A stretch of DNA of 64,000 nucleotides from Phyllostachys edulis. Its lineage: Eukaryota > Streptophyta > Magnoliopsida > Poales > Poaceae. Made by a program: the position numbers and the translations under genes. Numbering within the stretch: the first letter of the stretch is position 1; every line of letters begins with the position of its first letter. Below the pieces are notes generated by a model. The model searched no databases and was not told where the DNA came from. It worked only from the letters and a program-made list of their open reading frames with translations. Below, in pieces: positions 23,558-36,128 of this stretch. The stretch lies in NCBI GenBank assembly GCA_036346405.1, contig CM070559.1, forward strand, positions 43,890,518-43,954,517, in the 5' to 3' direction.

Positions 23558-25050
23558 GTGGGCAATGCATCGAACAGCCGGTGTACAGATCAACTGACTG
23601 AGGCAGGGGGAGGGGCACAGCACTCCGCACTTGTAGAGAAGGAAAGGGATAGGAGATTCCAAGTCTGTCCGGGGCAAAAAAACTGGGAGCGATGTGGCAT
23701 GGTTGGGGAAGCAGGGAATCTCGCTTTTTGCAATGCTATGCTATAATCAATTATTCCTATGCTATACCTTCCTTATCGCAAAGTTCATCCCAAAGAAGGA
23801 TTGAGAAGCAAACGAACACCACCACCGCCAGCTCGCTTTCTTTTCATCGGCTGCTTTTCTTGCTCTCCCGGTGGTGGCGGCGCAGCGGTCCCTCTTCTTC
23901 GGTCATCCGATTGCGTGATTCCGTCCAGTGGTTGGGACTTCGGACAGGTTTTTTTTTTTTTGGGGTGTCTAAGGGTGTACGTGAGTGTTTTTAGCGAGTA
24001 CTCGGATTTTGAGTCATTGCATCTAGATCTAAGAGATCTGATCTATCTCTTCAAACCATATATATCATCTCTTTTCTCCCTTCTTATCTTAACCTTAGCC
24101 ACCGCCCACCCTACCTGCTACCACAGTCGTCGTGCCACCCCTCGCTGCTACGTCATAACTGTCCTTGACATCGTCACTCTCGCCTTTCTCCCTCTGCCTT
24201 TCCTCCTCTCCTTGGGCGAGCCGCCCCTGCACCCTCTTCTTCCTTCTCTTCGGCAAGGGCCCCCTATGCCGCCCACCTTCCTCTTCTTCGGCAATGGCTA
24301 CCGTCGGATCCTCTACCACCTCCCACCGCTTCCTAATTGCTCTCATCTTGTTGCCCCCTAACCTCCACTGCCCATCGCTCTCCTCTAACCTGCGGCGTCG
24401 TTGGCGCCACCGCCGGCTCGCCGCCCGACTACGCTCGTCGGTCCGCCACCTCCCACAACCTCCCTCTATACCCAGGGGGCTCCGGTGACTCTAACCTCGT
24501 CGGAGTCTTGCTGCTAGTCGTTGGAGCCACATGAAGCGTGAATCGCGAGGCAATATTGGGTGGGTCAAGATTTGAGTACTCTCAAAATGAGAAAGTACTT
24601 GAGTACTGCTTAGCAATCTCCTTTTTAAGATGGAACTCCGGGATTCCATTAACCTTGACGCACAGCTAAATCGTCCACGGATAAAACACCAAGACGAGGG
24701 ACTTGGGAGAACGAGGTGCTTGGCTGCCTGCCTCACGGTGGTCGTTGCAATGTCCGTGTATCACACGTTCACACGCGAGAAATATTACACAGCCTCAGCC
24801 CAATCAGACAACAGCGGTTCGGCCCGGCTTTCAAGTCGGCTGCAATCACGATTCCTGCTCGGTCAGTACGCGCACTGCTGTTTGGGCCGGGCTCTGGACA
24901 CGGCCGGACCGCTCGCTTCTCTTGAGTGGGGCAGGCCCATAATTACACGGCCACACGCAGTCCGCGCTACTGCTCCGCCGCACGGCCGGACCGCACCACT
25001 ACGCTCGCTTGATAGAACGAGTCTAATAATTTGAAATCTGGCCGTTGAGT
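23558..25050. other. GH5 upstream region and unassigned GC-rich DNA
   Basis: 23558-23760 is the presumed promoter and 5' untranslated region of the GH5 gene (minus). 23800-24600 is C/T-rich with several overlapping frames on both strands, none with a recognisable domain. A sequence around 24565-24610 (ATTTGAGTACTCTCAAAATGAG) is weakly palindromic. Confidence 0.4.
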
Positions 25051-25239
25051 GCTGGCGTTAGGGCTGAAAACGAGCCGAGCCGAGCCGGACAGACTCGTTT
25101 GCACAGTCGGTTCGGCTCGTTTCGAGCACGAGCCAAATGGTGGCTCGGCTCGAAGACAGGCTCGAGCCGGCTCGAACTGGCTCGCGAGCCAAGGAACGAA
25201 CTGAAGGCCTGATGCATCAGTTCATCCGATTCATCCAGA

Positions 25240-25385
25240 TCCAGTACATCCAACAAGCATTACAAAATTTTCTATCAGTTCATCCACCTCTAGCACATCC
25301 AACAAGCATCAGATCATCCAAAACAAACACATCCAAAACATCAGTTCATCCAAAACATCAATTCATCCAAAACAAGCACATCCAT
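25240..25385. repeat. CATCCAAAACA short tandem repeats inside the hAT element
   Basis: Units of 11-20 bp based on ACATCCAAAACATCAGTTC are repeated with variants. They form the junction between the left subterminal zone and the GC-rich core. Confidence 0.75.
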
Positions 25386-25599
25386 GGAAAGCACGGGTAG
25401 GGTGGAGCAACTTCAGAAGAACAAGAAGCTCGGCGGCGTGAGCTTGGAGTGGAGCACAGGCCGGGACCGTCGGGTGGGGCACGGGCGGGACCGCCGGGTG
25501 GAGCAGGCGAGCCACCAGGGGAGGACAAGGAGGGAGCACCGAGCCACCAGGGAGGTAGGAGCACAGAGGAGAAGAGAACGATCGGGGAGGACGAGGCGG

Positions 25600-25960
25600 A
25601 TGGAGTAGGTGGCGGTGGCGGATGAGGAGGAGGAGGAGGCGGACGAGCGATCGGCCGTGAGGAGGAGATGGGGAGGCGGCGGTGGCGGGTGGAGATGGGG
25701 AGGCCCGGCCGTGAGTGGAGATGGGGAGGCTGCGGTGGCGGGTGGAGATGGGGAGGCCAGCGCGCCGTGAGTGGAGATGGCTCGGATGGGGAGGCTGGCA
25801 ACTGCGGTTCTTGAGTGGAGAAGATGGGGCCATGGGGAGTGGCGGTGGAGGCGGCGGGTGGATGGCGGGTGGAGAAGATGGGGAGTGGCGATGGGAGGCG
25901 GTAGAAGGTGGGAGTGGCCGAGTGAGAAGATGGGGATGGGCATGGGCGTTCGGGATCGGG
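25600..25960. repeat. GGTGGAGATGGGGAGG minisatellite inside the hAT element
   Basis: About 12 imperfect purine-rich units (GGCGGTGGCGGGTGGAGATG and similar) make up the core. They generate long but meaningless Pro/Ser-rich frames on the minus strand. Confidence 0.8.
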
Positions 25961-26193
25961 AGGATAAGGGCGCAAGGAGCAGGAGGAGAGGACCTGCCGA
26001 CCTGGGCTTTATTTGTGGACCGAGTCAAAAAGCTCGTCGAGCAGCTCGCGAGCCCGGCTCAAGCTCGGCTCGAAATTTCACCGAGCCAAAAGGTGGGCTC
26101 GGTTCGGCTCGAAAATTCACGAGCCGAGCCAAGCCGTGACGAGCCCGAGTCGAGCTACGAGTCTCGAGCTATTTTTCCAGCCCTAACTGGCGT

Positions 26194-26681
26194 CATGGAA
26201 AAACGGTTCGCCGGAACGTAGCACCCTGCCACGCTACAAAGCGCCCGGCCCGCACCTGGCCGCGGTGGTCGTCGATCCGCGCGCAGAGCCGTTCAGTGGT
26301 CCGTGGCCTTCTGCCGCGGCTCAGCTCGATCGTTGTCTCGCACATGGTCACGGACCCACGGTCGTCGCCCGCCGCGATACGCTTCCCTTGCCCGCCGCTC
26401 CTTGCCCAGCCGTGACGCGCGCACGGCCATGGCCGTCTACTCGTCTCGCCCCCACCACGTTTTATCAGTTGCTGTATGCTTGGCCGCCGCGCACGGCCGG
26501 CAATGGCCGGCCGTGGCCAGCTCTATCTGCCATGCATCCAGCTGGGCTAGCTGCTGAATCTTTGTCGGAATATAATTAGGTAGGCTGTCACTGACTTTTT
26601 GTCTCTAGCTAGCTAACCGAGATCTGCACTGTACGCACGGCTCACCATGCCATCAGTGTACAATACTCTATGTATTAGTAC
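26194..26681. other. unassigned sequence between hAT element and LTR unit
   Basis: 26194-26570 is GC-rich with short open frames on plus and no recognised domain. 26570-26681 is AT-rich. Nothing else was identified. Confidence 0.35.
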
Positions 26682-29600
26682 CTAGATGTGACGTCCCAGT
26701 GTTGTTACCTCAGAGGTTATTACACTTAGTCATACGAATTACTATTTATTTATTCGGTAGAACACTGTTTCAACGAATAGTAAATCTTTATCAAAGTTAG
26801 TACAGCAGAACAATAAGATAGAAACTGTTGTTTATTACAACAGTAGACACACAAGGCTAAGGTTCTGAATACAACTATTTAATCATAAAAGGGGAATACA
26901 CTTCCCGCGCTTGCCTGCTAGGTCCCTCCGGCAGTCTACTCGTCCCACGAGTCGAATAGGGCGTCCACCTCGCCCTGCTCCTCGTAACCAGCATCTTCGT
27001 CACTGGTGGCCTCCTCGGTACGTGCGAATCTCTCATCCCATTCGGGATAGCTTCCGGTCGGACTAGGATCTAAGCAAGGGGAGAGATAGCAAGAGTGAGT
27101 ACTAGTGTACTCAGCAAGCATTAATAGCAAAAATGCACCTGATGATTCTACCTCTTGTCCTTATAAAAATTCATACCTTTTCTCTTGTTCTGAAAATAAT
27201 CCTCAAAATTTAGGCTGCAATTTTAATTCTGAAAAGACAACTTGTTACTCGGAGAGAAGATAGACCCTTAGCGGTTCCCGTAGACTCCAATTCAGCAGAC
27301 TGACATGAATTCATGATTCGATATAGCACTGCACAGGCTTGTACCACTTTACCCATAGCTATTCTGAGCTCTCTCTAAGCTAGGTCCACTGCATTTCCAA
27401 GTTATGTGATTAAGTTTCCATCCACTACTTTTCGTTGGTGTTGACCTTGTTACGGTGCTGATCTAGTCATCCACCGAGTTCCAGTAATGTTGGTTGGGGT
27501 GCTAACCCAACACTCCACCATGAGTTCCTATAATGCCCTGGATCCCCCACTTTCGAACTTTTTCTATCGGTCCTGGTTTCTTTCCTAACTCAACCCATGC
27601 AATGTTACTTACCCACTATGGAGAGGATAATCACGTAACAAGATAGCATTTTCTGCCCATCAAAACAGAAAAATGGTTGGCACTTAAAATACGGCTTCTG
27701 ACCGAATAAGAGTTTTATTAGTCCTTATATTTTAACCATACGTAAAGGGGTCACACCTCTTACCTCATCATCGTCATCGTGTTCCCCTGCCCGGGCCCCC
27801 TTTACCAGCCATAATATTAACTATTTCTTCACATTATTCTCGTTTCTTATCTTTCTCTCATTTTCATCTTTAATCTGATTTGATTTTGAAACATAGTTTT
27901 GATGCAATACATATATAATACAACAATATACAGTTTATATTTAATATAACTATATTTATGTTCAAGAGAATAGCTTACCTTTGGAGTTGTAGGAAAGATC
28001 GCCGTCGACGAATAACGGATCAGATGATCCTGCCTGTGTTGGTTTGTTTGCTGCAATTTATACGACGGTGCGAATAATAAATAAATAAGTAAATACTTAG
28101 CGGCAATTATGTGTGACTAGGTGTATATTAGTCAGATGATTCTTTTCATTTTAATTTAATAACATTTTTCGAATCCCCCGTTAAGTTAGCACTCCCCGAC
28201 TGCGGTCATTCTACAGTCTACCAGCTTTAGGATTGAGGTTACCGGTACTAGTTTTTAATCGCACGAACATAAAATATTAAATGTACTCGCATGCAACTAT
28301 GTTTAGTTAATTCCAAGCATGCAAAATAGCTTAACTGATTTTATTCCGGTGCGGATGCATTTATTTAATTCTGAAAAATAAACACGGGGTTGATTAATTT
28401 AATTATTCTAACCTAATTAAATTATTTCTAACATTACAGGCTATCTATTTAACTTAGCGGTTCATTCCGATGATTAATTTATTTTAAAAGTCTCAGATTT
28501 ATTTTTGCACCTTTTCCTATTTTTATTTTAAACTGGTCTTTCTACTGTTGTTTACCTGTACAGGGTTTACAACTCCGTTCTTCCGGCGAATCATCTGAAA
28601 CGTGCAGGTATGCTATGTATGCGCCCCTTCTATTTATTAATGTTTTTTTATCTTATTTTAACTTGTTTTATTTTATTATGCACCGATTTTCTCTATGACT
28701 AGTTATTCGTACGCGGCATAAACAATTATAGGGTCTGACATCTACAACGTCGATATTTATTAACACGGGTGTTTATTTTTAAGGTTATATCTACTACCCA
28801 TAATCCTTACTGGAAATTACCTCCTTAACCCTTTATCTACTTTCCAATTTTCTACACTTAATTTTTTAATCTCCCCTACCTAATCCTTTTCCCACCTAAT
28901 CCCCCTTTTCTCTCTCTCTCTCTTATCTCCTCACCTACTTCTTCCCACGGCCGAACAGCCACTGGCCATTTCTTTCTGCTTCTTCCCCATCCTTCTCACT
29001 TCATCTCCTCCATTGCTTTCTTCTTCCTAAGGCTTCTTCTTCTATCCCTAATCTCCCATGGCTCTCCCCATTGGCCGTCATCCCCCTAGTGACCCGGCGC
29101 TACCGCCCATGTGCGTGCCTCCTGGCTCGCTTCCTCATGCACGGCCCTTCTCCCCTAGAGCTTCTACGGTGTCAACCCCCGGCGCGACCCGCTCGTGGCT
29201 CGGCTCTGGCTGCTCCCCTCTGGCTCCTCTGTGCCTCCCCGGTGCCGCCTGGTGGCCAGCACTGTCGCTCGGCTCTTCTTCCAGCGTCTCCTCCTCCCGA
29301 CCCTTTCCCCAGCTCGGCCCCATGGCACCGTCGGCCCCCTGCTCCCTTGGCCTCGCGTCCCTGTGCGCCGCCTCCCTACTGCCAGCACCAGCCCGGCTCA
29401 CTCGGCGTCGCTCACCCGTGCCTCCCTTTGGCCTCCCAGCCCATGGCTCGACTGCGCTCGGCATGGTCTTCCCTTGCGCCAGTTGCTTCCTCAGCTCCTT
29501 CCCGTGCGCCCTTGGCTCAGCTCAGTTCGTCCTCTGGCCTGGGCCACCTCTATGGCGTCTGGCCCGGCGCACCGCCTTGGCCCCTATCCACACTCTTCTC

Positions 29601-30923
29601 CCCTCCTTCCCTTTTCTGCTACAATCGATTTTGATTGATGTTGATCATGATTTATCTTTTGATGTTTTGATGATTTTGATTTGTGATAATAGATGCTGAT
29701 GCATGAGTGCTGTGATGGAGGTGGGTGCTACTGATGGTATTGATTCACTGCTATACTGAGGTAAAACTACTCCCCTTAATCCCTATCTCTACTCCCTTCC
29801 CCTTGTTGCTCTGTGATGCGATGAATTGAGAGTTATGCTTTCATGCTACTGAGATCTGGTGATATGTGTGAATGGCATGATATACTGGTTATGGGGTGGT
29901 TCTATGAAATGTCGGCAAAACTAAAAATAGGGCGTGGGCTACCTTGTTGGTTCGACTAGGGATGAGCTCAGTCATCGCGGTTGTGGTTGTGCACTGACCT
30001 CCTTTTCCTTCGGCTCCTTCCCTCCTTGTTGCCTTAATGCCTTGCTTGCTCTTGTGGGTTGGCAGTGGGAGGCTTGTGCCTTATGGTGGCTTGTTCTTGA
30101 GGATGGCAGAGGCTTGGCTTTTGGCTCGCTTGCCCTCTGCTTGCCTTTGGCTGGGTTTGAGAAAGGGAGAGGCTGTGTTGGTCTTGTGAGGCTTGTGAAG
30201 GGGAAATGGCCTATGTGTGTGTGTGTGGGGGGGTGGTGGCCTGCTGGAGAGGTGCATTCGGCTGCCATATTACTTGCATGTGCATTCCCCTTTTACCAAG
30301 CTCCTATCCAAATTGACCTCACTGTGAACACTTTGGCTAAAAGCTATTGGTCCAGGGGGGGTGTTATTTGGCTACTCTACTCTGGGCTTTCCTGTGGTAG
30401 AGATAAGTTGATACAATGCGGGTGTTGGGTTCTAATAATGCCGGATGATGAAATCTAGAAAGTGAACGGTGCCGATTGATATAGGTTAGCATGGGTATCT
30501 TGATGATCAAGGGGCTGACGGACCTAGGTTGATATGGGAATCCTACTGAGCTTGGGGAAATCTGACGGCAACCACTTCTTAATCTAATTCATATTTACCG
30601 TGTTTGGTTTGCTAATTGCTTCCTGTGTTTTTGATGGACGATGTAAATGTGGATTAAGGAGTGGTTCGATGGTTTGGCGATATATGGACAATGTGGCAAG
30701 GAGGGCTTTGGTGATCAGCATGCAAGGATTTAGATTGAACTTTAAATTAAGTGGTATAATTTATATTTTGATTAGTTGTAAAACATTCTTGTAAGTAATG
30801 CTTAGATTACAACCTTTTAATTTTGCTTGAGATGAACTCTTTGTAAAGATTTTGAGATTATAATGTTGATTGAGATCTTGTGTTGCAATTTATTTACGAG
30901 CTCATATTTAATGTTTTAGTTTC

Positions 30924-30967
30924 ACTTGTAATGAATTTACAATATGAATTATTTCAGAGATGGTATT
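30924..30967. repeat. left copy of the 44-bp repeat flanking the Tat element
   Basis: It abuts the element start at 30968 exactly. It matches 44544-44587 with one substitution (GAATTTACA against GAATTCACA). Normal LTR integration leaves 5 bp, so this length is anomalous. Confidence 0.9.
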
Positions 30968-31165
30968 TGACGAGGATATAATAATCCTCATTTAATTATT
31001 TATCTGTAATTCATATTATGGATAATAATGGCGTCATATGATTCTTGAGTATACCCCTTAATATTCATAAGGGAGAATTTAGAGGTCGTAAGTTCTTCTA
31101 TGACCATCCCATAGTCGTAAGTCCTCCTACGACTATCCTATAGTCATAAGTCCTGCTATGACTAG
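30968..31165 (+). repeat. inverted partial LTR at the left end of the Tat element
   Basis: It begins TGACGAGGATATAATAATCC, identical to the start of the right LTR read on minus. It continues with about 85 percent identity for roughly 198 bp, including the palindromic GGTCGTAAG..CTATGACC repeats, then stops abruptly before coding-like DNA. Confidence 0.85.
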
Positions 31166-31794
31166 AGTTGTTCCAGCACTTCTATTGAATGACTAGATTG
31201 TTCGGAGTCACCGGTAGTTGCAGTCTGAAGCTCCACGACGAGAAGTCGAAGGAGTACATTCAGATGTTTACCCGGTCGTCGTGGCCAGGGTGGAAGAAGA
31301 GGTGGTTCTATTGGGAGATAACCAATGAGGACAACCTCTCCTTCGCCGAAAAGTCGACCTAGAAGATCTCTTCTTGGGATGCGACTCCCAAGGATCTCGA
31401 TCGGATCACCCCCTTCATTCGAGCTATTGTAGACTTGAAGGAAGAGGGGATTACCGGATGGCACGTGGTGAAGGATTTCATCACGCACCACATCAGCCCT
31501 CTGAAGAAGAGGGCTTATCCAATGTGGAAGTACTCTGGGCTGAAAGACCGGACCAGGGACTACGAGGTGGGTAAGTAAATTTCAAGCTTAGCTTTGTTTC
31601 TGTTAATTTTGAAATTGGCTTATTGAAGGTTTTCTTATCCCTGCAGACCTCTCGCAAAGAGGAGATTGACGTTCAGGTCAAGCTCATCTGTCAGAAAGCG
31701 CCAGCCCATGTGGTGGCACCTCCAATTCTGGCTGACCTGTCCCCAGAGGACAAGGTGGAGCGCCTAAAAGTAATCAAGAACTGGTTTTGTCATT

Positions 31795-31945
31795 AGGACT
31801 TTGTAGTCATAGAAGAACTTATGACTGGGTACTGATCGTAGGAAGGCTTACGATCAGGTTCTGGTCGTAGAAAAGCTTACAACCAGGGGATTGTCGTAGA
31901 AAAACTTACGACATGGTGATGGCCGTAGAAGAACTTACGACTGCT
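31795..31945. repeat. GGTCGTAGAAG..CTTACGACC palindromic repeats, intron cluster 1
   Basis: Five imperfect units of about 27 bp occur, each a short palindrome such as GTCGTAGAAAAACTTACGAC. They lie between exon-like pieces of the antisense ORF and match units in the LTR. Confidence 0.8.
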
Positions 31946-32890
31946 TAATAATATCTTTCTTTCTAATTTTTGCAGAAAGTAGATATGGAGAACCGTCGGG
32001 ACAATGAAGAAGTCGAACTGATGGTTGTCGGTGCGGCCGTAGAGCAACTTGTTTCTCCCCTGGCCAATAGATGTCGGCTCGTGAAAGTCGGCGATAAGGA
32101 GGGCGCGAGCTCGAGCCCTGCTGTTGAGCAAGCAGATGCTCCTCAGACCAGGAGGAGGAAGCTTGTTCAAGTCGCCGACAAGGACGGCGCAAGTTCGAGC
32201 TCTGCTACTTCGTCTGCACCTTTTGCTGCTCTTGCGGCAGAAATAGCTACTGTAGAGGAAGCAATCGCGGCTGGAGTAGCCGAAGTATTCAAACCTTAAG
32301 CCCCCAAGACCAAGGTATCCTTCTATTATGACAATAAAACATTCGCAGTTTCTGCCTCTTGTGGCTTTATCAAGCGACTAAAAAAGGAGAACTGGGAGAG
32401 TTTTATGTCTTTTATGAAGGGAACTGCTGCACCAGCAGTACCCGTAGTCGAGGGCAATGCTGGCTTTGAGGTGGTCGAGACTGGTTTCGACCATCCAGAG
32501 AGCCAAGAGGCTCAAGGAGCGATGGCGCTCGATCAAGACCCACGACCAGACGTGGTCATGGCTGCTCCTCAACTTGAGTCTCCACCAGACGTGGTTGAGA
32601 AAAAGTCAAAGAAACCCTCCTTAGGGAAGTCTTTTTCCAAGTTCAAGATCAAGTCCAACACTCGAAGGTACGTAAAAAGAGACAAAAGTGTAAGAATAAC
32701 ATTTACCTTTTGCTTTTTTACCACCTAATCGTGTTTTCCCTTATGATCTTAGCCTGGCTCCTCTCACCATCAAGGATGTTCCTGCTGGGGAACCCACCAT
32801 TGTTTCTCCGGCAATTGGAGAAATAACAGTGGTGTTGGTCGAAGGGTTGTCCACCGTCCGAGTGGTGGAGGGTGTTGTTGGCGCTGAAAC

Positions 32891-34520
32891 TGTTGGAAAT
32901 ATGCCCTAGAGGCAATCATAGAGATGATTGTATTTCATTATGTTCATAATATTGGATAATGTATTATCCTATTCCTTGAATGAATCATTGGTTATGAAGA
33001 TTAACAAGTATGTGACTTGTTGGTGAAACTCTTAACTTATGTGATGTCGTTCTAAATGTATCCCTGGACGAATGTCAATGGTCGGAACAATATTGACTCT
33101 ATCGACCAGCACATTGTATTGATTGATGACCATGTTTCACTGATCATAGGTATAGGGATACCGAATCAATAATGTGGACACATGTTAGAGAACATGGGGT
33201 TGGATTGACCCACCATGAGACACTATTGAGATTGTTATGATTCTTTGTGTTGTTAGTTGGTCTCAAGTAATGGTGATGTATAATCCTTAGACCTGAGATC
33301 AGCATGGTTTCCTACATGTGTAATAGCACTTTTAGGGGTCGCCAATCGCTACTCGTAACTGGGTAGTTATAAAGGTAGCTTTCGGGTTTGCTATGAAACA
33401 TACGGAGAAATTTGACTGGTCGGATACGGGATTTGCCCCTCCTAACATAACAGGAGAGATGTCTCTGGGCCCCTCGTTGTGATCGGATAAAGAAAGTGCA
33501 TGGTCATGCCACTAGTGGTCGAAGTGTTCGACCACGTGAAGTTATCCGACACGTGATCGAGAAAGTATTGAACAGTCCATGGATGACACAACATCTCACC
33601 TGGAGTTCAACCAAACATTGTGAGGCAAAGGGAGTATAGACGAGTAGGTCGCTTAGTTCGAGCGATTCTGATGGTCGTATGGAGATCTGAGCTGGTCGAG
33701 ATCGGTCGAACGTAATCCAGAGTGGTGAAACACGGTCGTAAGGAGTTCTACGAATCGTAACCAAATCTGAACTGGTCGTATAGAGATAGGACTCGCCGTA
33801 AGTGATGAGGACCTGATCGTAGATCATATTGCACTAAGGTTCGTCCGATATAATTCGTGTGTATTCGGGAATCGTTATGTTCTACTAGGAACGGCTAACG
33901 ACTCGTGATCAGAAGGGTTTCCGAGTCACAACCTATTATGCATGAACCTAACGGGTCACACACTTAACGGGATGAAATAAATCAGTACGAATACGATTCG
34001 TCAAATGTGTTCGGATAGGATCCGTCACGAGCACTATATAAGGAGATGCACGAGGCTATTGGGAGGCATGGGTGAACGTAACAGACGAGACACACGAAAG
34101 TCGTGAGTTGAGTTGTTCCACCGAAACCCTAGCCGCCATCTCCCTGAGAGCTCTGCCGTGCGACTTGGTGCTAGCACACCGGCGCATGGTTGTTCCTTCC
34201 CTGGACGTGTGGATACCATAGAGGTGCTACTGTGGTTGCTGTTACGCTTGAGGACGATCCGTGATCTTCACAAGGAACTGTAGAGGTCACTGGAGGAGAC
34301 GATCGACCACGACCACCGCACCGACGTGCTCAACGCTGGACGATCGACTACGACCACTACATCGACGTGCTCTTCGTTGGACCAGGCTGATCCAACCCTT
34401 CTTCCGCTGCTCTGCGCGTTTGGTGGTAACGATCTGTGATCATCTACTTGCTTGGCGTCCTGGTTTGCGTGGTAGAATTTTTTTGATTTGTTGCTATCGT
34501 AGCCTACCCGTGACCCAACA
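32891..34520 (+). mobile_element. Ty1/copia solo LTR, 1630 bp
   Basis: It begins TGTTGGAAATATGCCCTAG and ends CGTGACCCAACA, the typical ends of the wheat/barley BARE/Angela-like copia LTRs. The flanking 5-bp repeat is GAAAC (32886-32890) against GAAGC (34521-34525), one mismatch. A TATA box, CTATATAA, lies at 34034-34041. No internal region remains, so it arose by LTR-LTR recombination. It splits an exon of the Tat antisense ORF. Confidence 0.88.
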
Positions 34521-35159
34521 GAAGCGCCTACGACCACGAGAGTGGTCGTAGAGGCTGAAGTGAGGACGGCGCATGATGCTGCGGAGGCATCTGGCCAAGG
34601 CGATGGATCATTGGCCCATCGCGCCGGGAAGGAAGTTGTCGAGGACGCTTCTCCCGGTTCCCAAGAAGGAGCTGCTGATGTAGCGGATGTCGAAGAAGAA
34701 GAAGAATGTCGGTTTTTCGAACATTCCTTCAGATTTTTTGACTCCCTACCATTGTGGGATCTCGCACGTTCAGATCTCTCGCTTGGGTCCCTCACCCTAA
34801 GGGCATTCCCAACAGAGGAGATGTCTTCGATGACGAACATCTCGAAAAGGTGTGGTGGGACTGAGTCCAGGAGATCGATGAGCTCAAGAACCCCACGCAT
34901 GTGGTAGCTTTGTTTGCTCGAACAACTCTGAATGTAAGAACCTGTTGATCGGTATTTACATGCATGTCTTTTCTTGCCTCTTACTGTCTTTTTATACAGA
35001 AAGCCTTGGAGCAAATTGTCTCTGTTCATGAGTACAATAGACAACTTGTCCAGCTTCGACAGGAGAAGGTAGTACTCTGCGAGCAGGCAGAGAGGTGGTA
35101 AGTAACTGCTTTTCGTAGCCTTTTGTGTTTCGACCACTTGCACAGTACTTGCTGGGGTT

Positions 35160-35265
35160 GTTGTAGAAGATCTTATGACTAGGTACTGGTCGTAGAAGGT
35201 CTTATGACCAGGGTATTATCGTAGAAAGACTTACGACTAGATCTTGGTCGTAGAAGAACTTATGA
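35160..35265. repeat. palindromic GGTCGTAGAAG repeats, intron cluster 2
   Basis: Four units of the same 27-bp palindrome lie between two coiled-coil exons of the antisense ORF (TGGTCGTAGAAGGTCTTATG and similar). Confidence 0.8.
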
Positions 35266-36128
35266 CCGCTTGTTTGGTGCTGACGTCTACTCTTTCCATT
35301 TGCAGGTTCAAGAGCGACGAGAAGATCTTAGCTGATTCTCTCGACTATGAGAAAGCCGAGACGAAAAAGCTAAGGGAGGAGAAAAAAGACCTCCTGAATA
35401 AGCTTCAGGAGGCAAACTCTGCAAATCAAAGGTTGCAGGGACGATTGAACAGTAAGTGCTGAACTTAAGACCGTTTACGACCTTGTTTTCTTTTTCTAAC
35501 TCTCATTCCCTTTCAGAAAAAGGCCAAGAGGTCTAGATGTGGGAGCAGCGCTACTTAAAGGACACTGTTTCCCACACTTAAGATGTCAAGAAGTTGGATT
35601 CTCAACTAGTTGATAAGCAAATCTTTACCTGTGATTGGTTGTGTTTTCCTCTCGAGGTCATTTTATCTGACTGGTCTTATTCTTTTCACAACAAGTAGTA
35701 CAAATAAAATGACTCCGCGAGACTTCGACTCGCAATCAAGATGAAATGAAATCTATGAAGGGAAACCTCCAAGACAACGTTTCACTTCTGAACAATGTAC
35801 TCGGTGGGCTTCATGCTGAGGGGATCACTCCTCGTGAAGACACGATATCTGCCCATTCAAGTGCTATTGGCGAACAAGTCGGAACTTTGCAGGAATTGGT
35901 GACTACTCTGAAGACTAACCAATTCGAATCGATAAACGATGCGGTCAAAGAGGGAATAAGATTTGTCTGAGCAAAACTTAAAGCTCGTGACCCTAGCCTT
36001 AATCTGCAACCCGTCATAGATGACTTCCCCTGCTCTGAAGCAGAAGCGGATCAGTTAATGACGACAATGCAGTCGATCGCCGATATAGTCACGGAGTATA
36101 TGCAAATAAGATCTCCTTCGCCAGAGTA

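Larger units (their letters stand above)
25059..26185. mobile_element. non-autonomous hAT element, 1127 bp
   Basis: It begins TAGGGCTGAAAACGAGC and ends with the inverse CCAGCCCTA. It is flanked by an 8-bp duplication, GCTGGCGT at 25051-25058 and ACTGGCGT at 26186-26193, with one mismatch. Eight bases and TAGGG ends fit the hAT superfamily. Both subterminal zones are packed with GGCTCG/CGAGCC motifs, likely transposase-binding sites. No transposase is encoded. The proline-rich frame on its minus strand (25358-26028) derives from repeats. Confidence 0.85.
31180..36128 (+). pseudogene. Tat antisense extra ORF: gypsy-type transposase_28 and coiled coil
   Basis: Exon-like pieces on plus begin at about 31190-31575, with FTRSSWPGWKKRWFYWEI and VDLKEEGITGWHVVKDFITH. 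This is the pattern of the putative gypsy-type transposon domain (Pfam transposase_28). A basic and acidic linker follows (31650-31795 and 31970-32299). Further pieces lie at 32404-32890 and, after the copia solo LTR, at 34521-34900. A long coiled coil follows (34990-35100, 35306-35460 with KKLREEKKDLLNKLQEANS, and 35745-36128). Consensus splice sites such as TTTGCAG at 35304 separate the pieces. The N-terminal part of the domain is missing at the left LTR junction, and stops occur (for example at 31360). In the Tat lineage such genes lie between pol and the 3' LTR, antisense to pol; their function is unknown. Confidence 0.7.

Noticed and set aside
25358..26028. Proline/serine-rich frames of 176-221 codons on minus
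   Set aside because: They are translations of the purine minisatellite inside the hAT element; no start context or domain.
26687..28740. A 2.05 kb solo LTR ending at GGGTCTGACA
   Set aside because: It has CA at the end, but the flanking 5 bp (CTAGA and TCTAC) do not match. Extending to 44844 gives an exact CTAGA pair.
29058..29699. 213-codon frame starting MALPIGRHPP
   Set aside because: It is low-complexity, C-rich DNA with a parallel frame of similar length. It lies within the LTR-like unit where GC-rich leaders are expected, and has no domain.
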